Assembly (NCBI GenBank): GCA_025765595.1
Contig: JAIVFH010000196.1
Location: 1 to 53,139 of the forward strand
Direction of reading: 5' to 3'
Length of the DNA: 53,139 bases
DNA from: Obelidium mucronatum
Taxonomy: Eukaryota; Chytridiomycota; Chytridiomycetes; Chytridiales; Chytriomycetaceae
Shown: in pieces, positions 20,636 to 29,974 of the stretch
Numbering within the stretch: position 1 is the first letter of the stretch
Layout: every line of letters starts with the position of its first letter
Position numbers and translations under genes: made by a program
The notes under the pieces: generated by a model
Told to the model about the DNA's origin: nothing
Seen by the model: the letters and a program-made list of their open reading frames with translations, nothing else
Databases searched by the model: none

Positions 20636-22185
20636 ATGGCGCAGACGCACTCGTTCGCGACGCACTCGTACTCGGCGCCGGCGTTCTGCAGCGCCTGCGC
20701 CGGGCTGCTGTGGGGGCTGGCGCGCCAGGGCGTGCGCTGCGGCCGCTGCGGCGCCGACGCGCACGCGGGCTGCGCCGCCCGCGCCGAGCCGTGCGGCGGA
20801 AAACTGGGCTGCCGACGTTTGCGCAGGAACTGGCGGCGCAAACGGCCGTCGAGGAAGCCGCGAAAACACGCAGGCGGAAGGCCGCAAGCCAGCCGCTCGA
20901 CCTGCTGTTCACAACCCCAAAGAACATGGCCGCGTTTGTCGCCCGCATTTCGCCCATTGTCGACGCGTTCGAATTCGTCGAGGGGATCTTGACGTGGAGG
21001 GATTCGGCAAAAACCTGGTTGGCCCTAGGCATCTGTCTGTCCATCTGTGAGTAGGGAATGCGGCGCTTTGCGGACTGCCGATAATCTGATCTCAATATCT
21101 TTACAGGCGCTTTCCCGATATCGTTGACCTATTCTGCCCCACGTCTTCATTCTGTGGATGCTTTGGTCAAGCTACCGTTGAAAAGGCGAAATACGAACAC
21201 ATAATACGAAGCAAAGCCATCTGGTGATGCATCCGTGATTTCATCTAGTACCGCTAATCATTCAGTCGCCGCCTCATTACCTTCCATGTCCAATACCTCA
21301 TCAACATCCGAAACAACTGCGGCAGTCACACAATCAGCAACATATTTAAGAAACATGCAGTTTATTCAAAACCAAATGGGTCTCTTTGTCGTTGGTTATG
21401 ATACTATTGAATCTGGGTTGCGTTCCTTGCATCAATATGCCGATAATAATCCCATCCAAGTGCTCCAGATTCTCGGAATATCGTCTATTTTAGCGGCGCT
21501 TACTTGGATTTATATCCCGCCTACTGCTCTGGCTGTACTTGGAGTCATGACTGTATTCTTTTTCAATACGGCATTTTTTCAAGCTCTGATAACAACTCTT
21601 CCGGCTCGTATTTACAAGAATATAACAACGCGGGTCGACTGTTGTTTGGGAAGGCATCCAAGCAGCTTCTCTTTATCCTGAAGGTTCTATTGTTGTTGTT
21701 ACGCTTTGGGAAAACCAGCGATGGTGGGCTGGTACGTCTGTAAACACCCCAAATTTTACGCTGCAGCAATGCTAATCTCGAAGTCGTTAGGATTAGGATG
21801 GATTCCTCACTTGTTTGGCTCCGAACGGAGTCCTTGGTCCGACGAGTCAGGAAAAATTCCGCGCCCACAAAAGGATGTGTACGCTTTGCCTTCTGATGGA
21901 AATGGTGTTGGAACCTGGTCTTGGTTGGACTTGGAGTGGTCTTTAGACTTTGATTGGACCACCTCTGGCGTTGATCAGAAGGAGGGATGGCAGTATTGTG
22001 ATCATAGATGGGAACACCCTAGGTCAAAGTTGGGCATTGGTAGTATTACGCGTCGACGGGCATGGGTAAGGAGGATGCGGTTTGTCCCAAACATTGGTGT
22101 AGTGGTAGCCGCCAGCCTGTTGCCAAAGAAAACGCCTGAAGATCTTGGCGCTGAAGTTAGTACTGGCGACAAGAAATTAAATTGA
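20636..22185 (+). CDS. C1-domain, Pex24-like and DysF-domain membrane protein (Pex30-type)
   Basis: ATG 20636 opens a C1 (phorbol-ester/diacylglycerol) zinc finger with pattern H-x12-C-x2-C-x13-C-x2-C-x4-H-x2-C-x6-C (residues 4 to about 52). One missing base near 20803 leads into a segment with LLFTTPKNMAAF and ILTWRDSAKTWLALGICLSI, the Pex24 domain and a membrane helix. An intron (21047-21106) follows. The next frame (21235-21681) has YLRNMQFIQNQMG and two more membrane helices. The last part (21706-22185) has SPWSDESGK, TWSWLDLEWS, KEGWQYCDHRW and TRRRAWVRR, the DysF pattern; ENQRWWAG just before it is in another frame. Fungal Pex24-DysF proteins shape ER and peroxisome contacts. At least two frame corrections are needed. 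The C1 exon is extremely GC-rich. Confidence 0.7.
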
Positions 22186-22241
22186 CTCTTTCGACATAGT
22201 GTTTTTCGGCATCGTCTAAGTTTTTTAAATATTTCAAAAAC

Positions 22242-25200
22242 ATGAACTCAACGTTCACAGTATTAGTCACGGTCCGGGAAGGTTCAGGCGTGCATCATAA
22301 GCTAGTCTGTACTGATTTAGATTACTAGGCCGTCATTTTCATCCTTCTGGCTTCAACCCAAGCACGTCAAAACTGTACATTCAATGTCGCTTCAACAACG
22401 AGATTCTAACGACAGACCCAACACCATTCTCGCATGACCCTGTTTGGGACACTGATTTAGCCTGGGAAATTCAGCAGAAACCTCTTGCGTTTTTAAGAAC
22501 ACAAAGAGCAAAGTTGAAAGTTGTTTGTTTTGCCATCGATGCTGCCAACAAACGTGTCCAAGTTGGCTATATTATGCTCGATTTGAGGTGATATAAATCG
22601 TTTACTATGGCGAATATTCTTATGCTTCTCGTTGTACAGAACTGCGTCTTCAGTAGCGTCTCCAAAGTGGAATTCAGACCCAGATATTGAGAAGGATGCT
22701 GCATGGGCCTGGTATCCTCTAGTCAATGTCTCCACAAACTCGAAAAGTACACCGGCATCTATTTTCCGCCCCGAGATAAAGCTTGCCTTCTCAGTGTGTC
22801 CAAAGTTACCACCTCCAGCTTCAATCGTCAAGCCCACTTGGGATCACGTCGCTCAAGCTCCAGGGAAGGCGGCTCAAAGCTTATTGTCTGCGGCGAAAGG
22901 AAAAAAGCCTCGTTCGTATACACAACCATCACCAAAGCCTCAACATCTTGTATCTCCGAAAGCTATAAGAATGCAGCTTTTTCCTGATTTCAGGCAATTC
23001 TTCTTTTATATTTGGTGAATGATTGATCCCATTTTAACCCTTTTGTTGTCAGTCCTCCATCACCTGTCCAAATTCAACAAAATCAAAATCAAACGCTTTT
23101 CACAACGACTTCTGGCATTCCTATCGAGCTCACGCCAACTGGCTGCTATCAAATAGGGTTTAACGGGCCCAACTGGCTTCTTAATTTCACAATCGCATTC
23201 GCAGAAAACTTGTCACTGTTGCATTCAACACCAGCCAAACACGAGGAATCCCTCAGCAATGATGGCTTTCTACTTTAGCTTATTCATTTCTGGGTAATAC
23301 TATCACTACCAACGCCATTCCAAGATTTGGAAAACCCTGTATTTCCTTCCGAGAGAATCAGTTTCCGGATTCGAGCGTCAGAACAAGACTTCAAACAGTT
23401 TTATTAGATGTGGAGGTACTAGGTTGTTTGCTTATGCACTGCCAACGATGGATCCATTTTAGGCTTGACGGAGGTTCCATTCACAGGCATTCTGGATGAT
23501 TCAACTGAGGGTGATGGTGACGGCCTGGGTATGATAGAATCTGTTGTTGGCGGTTTTCGCACTGAAGAAGGGGATGTTGAGCCGCAGACCCATGTTTCTC
23601 GTTCTCAGACGCCAACTATGGACCGCGCATTCCGAAGCTCGACATCCCGAAATGTAATGAATAGAAAAAAGGGATCATACGTTCTGGAGAAGGTTGTACC
23701 TTTTTATGATGCTAGGCAAGAGTTGCCTGTTTCTGTGGAAGGAAAAGTAGCGGGTCTTGGCGTCTCCGTGATTATAACTCCTGATTTACAGTCGGATATG
23801 GTTGAAGCAGAAAGTGGAGGACCTCAAAAGGGATTGCTTGGGGACGATGATGTGGAAGAATTGGATCCATATGAAGGAAGCGAATTTGAGCAGATGGACG
23901 AAGCGGAAAATGTCGACAATTCTCCGGACTATGTCGAAAGGAGGGCTACATCGTCAAGTCAGCCACCTTCCTATCATTTCTATAGAACCTCCAGCCATTG
24001 AATCAGAGCCACCACAGGTTGAACAAAGCTCAGCTGCTCATCAGCAATTTCTTCGAACTGAAATGCGTAACAAATCACAAGCTTCGCGACCTGAACGAAA
24101 AACCTGTCGATCAACCATCACCATGGCATCAGTATAGATTTTCAATAGATCTTCGCTCTCTTCGAGGTCTGGATTCAAAACACGGACCTATTTACTTGAA
24201 GTACAACTACATTACCATTTGGAACAACTTGCTCCTATTTCAACTCACCCACCGGTCAAGCCTGTAGCTCCCATTGTGTCCAGCTCAAACCATAGTCAAC
24301 AATCCACCCTAAACCTCCCCCAATCATTCTGTGCATTCGAATTTGTCATGGGTGAAGAGCGGTTGTTGACTTATCTTGAAGCCGTTACCTTTGACAGTCG
24401 AAGTTTGGTGTGCTTCTGATCGATATTCAAAAGATGTCAAGATTGGAATTGCGACCGTTGATTTATCGATCGTATGCACGAAAGAGCTCAAAAAACTTAA
24501 TGATCCCGTCCCAGTCTCCCTCCAAAGTGCGGATATCATTGTTCCAATTGTCTCACTGAAAACAATCGATGATAGCACAGCACCAAATACCCCAACGGCA
24601 TCGAAAGGAAAAGTTGTCAAAGTTGGAGATCTGCAAATTGTGGTTTCACTCGAAGATTTTGGCCCTGTCAACGATGCTGATCTGATGGCAGAAGCCGCAT
24701 CAAACCCCCAACCGAACACTCTAGCTCAAGACCAGCTTCCTAATTCAGATTACAGAACTCTTCCTCGCGGGCCATCTCCAACATTTACTAAAGTGATCCA
24801 CGAGTCCCCACCATCACCCACCCCTTCAGCACAATCATCCCTTCACGAGACCCTCGAATACCGCGCCGCACTGGAAATTGCTCTTTGGAAGAAATCCGAA
24901 ATGACAAAGTTTAAACAGCATTTAGCAACTCTAGAGTCACACCTTGTCTCCAAGTTGACAAACGAGTTTCAGACACGAGATGCGGATCGGATACGAGCTG
25001 TTTCTGCGCGGGTTTCAGAACTAGACGCTTTGGAATCCAAATCCCGAGAAGTGCTTACTGCGTTGGAAACTCGCGAGAATGCGGTTCGGATGGGCGAAGA
25101 GTCTCTTGTTCGCAGACGAGAGGAAGTCGAGAGACATTACCAAAGAAAAGAGGAAGAGATTGGGGACTTGAGTCGGCGTTTGGGTGAAGAGTTTCGGGCC

Positions 25201-25920
25201 AGAGTGGAAATGGAGCGAGTCAAAACGCTTGAAGCAGAAGCAGGAAGAGTACGTGCTTTGAAAGAGCGTGATGAAAGTGAAGTTAAGTGGAAGAGATTAG
25301 AGGCTGACTTTGAAAACTTCCGTAAAAAGGTGATGGAAGGGAAGGTCGGTGGACTGGGCATTAGCCCTGCTGAAGTGGGGGAGGCAGCCGTTGCAGCTAT
25401 CAAGCGCGAATTATCAAATGTTGTAGCGGCTTCTGCAGCCACAGAGCGAAGAGCAGAAATGCTTGAAGCGTCGAAGAAGCATTACAAGGCGCAATGGGTC
25501 CGAGCATTAAGAGATTTGGCAAAGACCAAAAAGGCACTACAGAATGAGATTCAAGATCGACTGCAAAGAAGCCAAAAGGATTTAGATGCGGTTAAGTTGC
25601 GAATGTTAGCCAAGGAGGAGATGGGATCCATGGAAAACGAAAGAAGAGTAGTCGATGGTATAAAACTTGAGATTGCCGCACTTAAAGCTGCAAATCGGAC
25701 TCAAAGCCAAGATGCGGTCCAAACATCTCCAAAGCCCCGTACAGAAACTGGAATGTTAAATCCGAGCCAAAGGCACAATCTTGATCCTCGAATTACTGCG
25801 GAAGTTGATCGACTTGTAAAAGAACGCGACTCTTTGGTTGACACGGGAATCTATAGTCGCGAAGACAGATTGATACGGGAATTAGACACTAGAATTGGGA
25901 ATTTATTGAAAGGGCGTTAG
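22242..25920 (+). CDS. CEP120: CEP120-like centriolar protein
   Basis: ATG 22242 follows the DysF gene by 56 bases. Exons read 22242-22281, 22329-22587, 22640-23014 and from 23053 on. The first C2 domain contains WDTDLAWEIQQKPL and VGYIMLDLR; the second contains GCYQIGFNGPNW; a third contains YRFSIDLRSL and VEVWCASDRYSKDV. The last 350 residues are coiled coil starting ETLEYRAALEIALWK and ending RLVKERDSLVDTGIYSREDR. Order, spacing and these words fit CEP120 (three C2 domains plus C-terminal coiled coil, just under 1,000 aa in man), needed for centriole growth. From 23270 to 24400 at least seven single-base corrections are needed; the coiled-coil end is clean. Presence of this gene argues for a flagellated fungus. 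Confidence 0.85.
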
Positions 25921-26234
25921 ATGGCAGAGCAGAACGTTTTAATTGCAAAACTGAACTTCAATAGAAATAATTTAAAAAGGGCTTCCAGACAATATGATTT
26001 AAAACAAATGCTCGGTAATGGCCATCCCTGAACCAAGTGAGGCAGGAAACGCCTCCTGCGGTGCAGGGTTCTCCATCACGCCAGGGAGGGGGAGTTGCAC
26101 CCCCATCGAGCACCCCAGCGTCCCAAGGTTGCAACTCGCAATCCTTACAGTCAAAGCTCATAATCTAGCGTAAATAAATACTGTATAAGACGGAATTCAT
26201 AAGGTATAAGAAGCCAAAAACATAAGGCATACCC
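25921..26234 (-). other. Possible minus-strand exon of an unidentified gene
   Basis: A minus-strand frame of 67 codons (26161-25958) is preceded by an acceptor-like pyrimidine-AG and contains Cys and Trp pairs (CKDCELQPW, TWFRDGHYRAF). Its upstream neighbours are the duplicated blocks at 26235-27187, in which short minus-strand exons with good GT-AG borders can be drawn. I do not recognise the product. The piece could be a 3' exon or chance. Confidence 0.25.
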
Positions 26235-26653
26235 GGGACCTCGCCCAGCACAGCAAAGGCACCCAGCCACGCTCCGTCAGCTTGCACCACAATGAGTATT
26301 GAAAACCGCGTGAGGACCAGTAGGAGAACAAATTCCCCTTTTAACTGCTTCCCTCCTCAACCCCCGAAACAGCCTGGAAACTCATCATTGCAGCGAAAGC
26401 CTCTTGAGCCGCGAAATCTGTGTATTCTGTTGACAATAAAGAAATCACTTTAGGAGGCAAAGTCTCGACTAATCGCAAAAAGTAAGCTTTACCTGGGGAA
26501 ATACAGCAGAAAAATGACCACCATCTGCACCAGCACCACAATGAGTATTGAAAACCGCGTGAGGACTAGTAGGAGAACGAATTCCCCTTTTAACTGCTTC
26601 CCTCCTCAACCCCCGAAACAGCCTGGAAACTCATCATTGCAGCACTGGGCAAA
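26235..26653. repeat. Tandem segmental duplication, unit 1
   Basis: A block of about 418 bp that recurs at 26769-27187 (offset 533-534) almost without change. Inside it a 110-bp subrepeat occurs twice (26285-26394 and 26534-26643). On the minus strand two short exons can be drawn behind acceptor sites (reading DGAWLGAFAVLGEV and NGGHFSAVFPQ), which would make this a pair of alternative or repeated exons; on the plus strand the same DNA is open as well. Coding status is unresolved. Confidence 0.8.
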
Positions 26654-26768
26654 CCGTGGGGTTTTAGGGCTAACTCCTTCTTGTCTATATTATTTTTTTT
26701 CGAAAAAACTCGGTATATATAAAGAATTAGTGTTTGAAAAGAAACAAAAGGAAAGAGAGCCTTACCTG

Positions 26769-27187
26769 GGGACCTCGCCCAGCACAGCAAAGGCACCCAG
26801 CCACGCTCCATCAGCTTGCACCACAATGAGTATTGAAAACCGCGTGAGGACCAGTAGGAGAACGAATTCCCCTTTTAACTGCTTCCCTCCTCAACCCCCG
26901 AAACAGCCTGGAAACTCATCATTGCAGCGAAAGCCTCTTGAGCCGCGAAATCTGTGTATTCTGTTGAAAATTAAGAAATCACTTTAGGAGGCAAAGTCTC
27001 GACTAATCGCAAAAAGTAAGCTTTACCTGGGGAAATACAGCAGAAAAATGACCACCATCTGCACCAGCACCACAATGAGTATTGAAAACCGCGTGAGGAC
27101 TAGTAGGAGAACGGATTCCCCTTTTAACTGCTTCCCTCCTCAACCCCCGAAACAGCCTGGAAACTCATCATTGCAGCACTGGGCAAA
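26769..27187. repeat. Tandem segmental duplication, unit 2
   Basis: Second copy of the block at 26235-26653, with subrepeats at 26819-26928 and 27068-27177. The differences are a few single bases (for example C/T in GAGGACCAGT against GAGGACTAGT, which follow the subrepeat type rather than the unit). The near identity points to recent duplication or ongoing conversion. Confidence 0.8.
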
Positions 27188-28492
27188 CGGCCATAGAATT
27201 TTAGAACCGCCAAATGCCACAGTCTTGATTTCTATCGTAAATACATGCTCGGTATAAAAAGGAGTTAGGTTTTGAATTGAACCAATAGAAGGAAGAATTA
27301 CAGTTACCGAAAGAGTCCTCCTGAAAGTACAATCATTGAATAATAGAGTTATAATATTTCATCCCATTTGAGCTCTGCGGGTAGAAAGAAAAAGAAGGAA
27401 ACGGAGAAAATATAATGCTACCACAAGTAAGCGAGATAGCAGCAAGAAACAAAAGGTTGATTGTTTCAGCGCGTTTAACTCAAGTTCGGCGCCTCGACGA
27501 AGCTGAGGACCTGACAGGAAGGAAGAGCGAGTACTCGAAAGATTGCGTAATAATGAAGTATGGCACGTTTATTTGGGTTGAATACCATGGAACCTAATGA
27601 GATATTCTGTTAGTAAAAACGAAGTGATATTGACAAAAAAAAAAAAAAAAAAAGACAAACCACGAATAAATAAAATAAGTTTAAGTTGGAAGTACGAAAA
27701 AAAGTTGCGGAATAGAATACTCGCATGTTTTGGTGCAGCTATATTCATTGAGTAGTATGAGTGATCGGTGTTATAGCGCGCGAATCCAAAAGAAGACACA
27801 AAGGTCAACGCGTTATTATCAAATAAAATATGTGGCAACATCGAGAGAAGCGTATGCCTCATAGTCCGAGTCGAAAAAGGATAGCGCGCGTCTTATGCGA
27901 GATAAATAAGTCGCGCTAGTCAGTAGTTACCTGTTTGTTAATGGAAGAGATGGTTTTAGTTGAGAGGAGACGCGTCTGAAACGGAATTAAGAAGCATACT
28001 AATTCAAGGCATGGTGTACGGTTCGCGATGTGCTTACGCGATCAAGCTGCTCAGTGAGCAATCACATGCGAGACGAAGGCGTGTTTAGGACTTGGGAGGA
28101 AGCTGGTTGTTTGGGAGGAAGCGGAGGAGGAGGAAGTTTGTTTGTTTTCGAGGTTTTTTTTCTGACAAATATTCCGGACGTTGTTTGGAAGAAAAGAACG
28201 TTTTGGTGCCTGTCGAGTATAAAAAGTACCATGAGATTTAGCTGGCCGGTGGAAAGTAATATTTTCGCTGTGGGCAGTATCAAATTAGTCCAGTGCGACA
28301 TTGACAAGCGTGATTTCGATTTATTTCAAGGGTCTTCTCCATCTGTGAAGCTGTGATGAAGGAGGAACACCGGACCAGAATTTTCAAAGTCCCAAAAGTG
28401 CGAATTCCTCAATGATTGGAAGTTTTTGCGCCAAGCAGAATCTAGCAAGCAAGAATACTGCATGATCGATTTTTTAATTTTTTTTTTGTGTC
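27188..28492. other. Intergenic region without a supported gene
   Basis: About 1.3 kb. It includes a poly-A run (27633-27652), short ORFs on both strands and one 108-codon plus-strand frame (28030-28356) with a Gly-rich start and no recognisable domain. A 41-codon stretch beginning at ATG 28231 (MRFSWPVESN) could be a lost or unspliced exon of the next gene, but the splice sites do not connect. Confidence 0.4.
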
Positions 28493-29844
28493 ATGATATC
28501 GCCTCTTGTCCTGTTTCCATTGACGCTTTATGCCGGTCCCCTATCACATTCTGCTTATCTGATATATCACTATTGGCTCAATGAATCTGGTACCATGAGT
28601 GTCTCCGGCGAGTTGTCGAGGCAATTGTCAACGTGGACACATTTCGCCACATTGCAAGGCGACTGCATGTACACCACGGCATCAACAATATTCTACAAAG
28701 CTCTGTTTAAACTCTCAAATCACTCTCGACTGTGGATAACCATGCCTTCAGCTCAACAGGAACGGGAATCAGCATGTGACTTATTGGTGAAACTGACGAT
28801 CTCTATCGGGTGGAATAACAACATTGCAGTATCGATATCATCAGAAACTTTTACTCTATGGATGGTGATTCTGAATAGTCTTGTGGTGTTCTTTCTGAGC
28901 CAATCGCTGCAAAACACATCATCTGTTTACTTGAAGCCAAGAAGAAGGAGAAGCAGGCCAGGAGATGTAATATTTGTGGTCTTTTCAGTTGCGTTCTGTG
29001 CGTTTTGGATGGCGGGGGTGCATAATATTGTTGTGGATTGGGGTTATTTCTTGTGTCTTGCCCTTGTGAGTCAAACGCACGCCAACCAGATGTCCGGGAC
29101 TCATCAACTTATTCTCATGCTTTTGTTTTCCAAATAGTCGCCGTTTTATTCTTTAGCTATGCTTTTCAAGCTTATGTCATCAAGAAACCAAACAACCAAA
29201 ATTACATCACATCACATGAGATTAAAACCACCAGGAAATTCAAGTCCATCAAACAGATCCTCACCAATTCGGAAATCCAATATGCCAGCAACTCACTCTC
29301 CCTCATCCAATAATGGGAACGACTTGCCTGTTTTTGGAAAACCAACACTTCTGAGCGGCGAGAGCTCCTTGTCAATATCGGCATCACGAAAACGTAAAGG
29401 ATTTAATGTACACACAATAGAGAGCGATGATGATGAAGACAACAATGAACTTCGATTTGGAAGCAACAATCATAAGTCAGTACCAAGCGAGAAGGAAGTT
29501 TTGGACAAGGAATTGATTGACGGATTCGCAGCAATTCCAACAAATAGCAGACCTGTAACTAAAGGAATTGGACAGAAAACTGGGTGGACTACTTCAGGTG
29601 TTTTCGGGAAGGGAAACTCAAATTGGGTGTCTGGAGGATCATCGACGTTGAAGTTGGACCCACCTCGATTCTTTGCACCAACGGTTTGTACGAGGGGCTG
29701 ATTGCACTTTATTTGTTACTTACTTTTCATCGCCATCACCACCAGGAGATGACGGGGTTAGAGGAGCTGTTCCTCAAGAAGGTGGAGATACGAGACGAAG
29801 AGCCCGAGCCCCAGCGACGCAGCTTCTTCTCGTTCCTGTTCTAG
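28493..29844 (+). CDS. Unidentified membrane protein with long charged C-terminal tail
   Basis: Three exons in phase 0 join cleanly: 28493-29065, 29138-29683 and 29746-29844 (1,218 nt, 405 aa). The first third is probably lumenal with hydrophobic segments near the start and at LWMVILNSLVVFFLS. After a short Arg-rich loop comes a second pair of hydrophobic segments (VIFVVFSVAFCAFWM, then WGYFLCLAL). The rest is a Ser/Asn-rich, partly acidic tail of about 200 residues ending with PPRFFAPTEMTGLEELF and a basic-aromatic tail. The topology and conserved-looking C-terminal motif resemble fungal nuclear-envelope proteins, but I cannot name a family. All introns have normal GT-AG borders. Confidence 0.6.
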
Positions 29845-29974
29845 AATGTAGACCATGTGACGCGGTGTGTAGTGTGAATAAGAGATACCAAATTGGATTT
29901 TGGGCACTGTAAGGGACAATTTTCCCGTTTCGCTTCTTCGTTCTCGAAACCGCAACCGCAACGCCGGCCGCCCA

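Noticed and set aside
20608..21095. Minus-strand ORFs opposite the C1 exon
   Set aside because: The plus strand carries a complete C1 zinc-finger pattern; the Arg-rich minus frames are GC-driven shadows.
26235..27187. CRISPR-like array
   Set aside because: Units are 110 and 418 bp with unequal spacers and no cas genes; the window is eukaryotic.
26514..27257. Repeated plus-strand ORFs with SRRTNSPFNCFPPQPPKQ-like peptides as a repeat protein
   Set aside because: Openness follows from the near-identical DNA repeats; start, splice signals and an ending domain are lacking, and minus-strand exon borders look at least as good.
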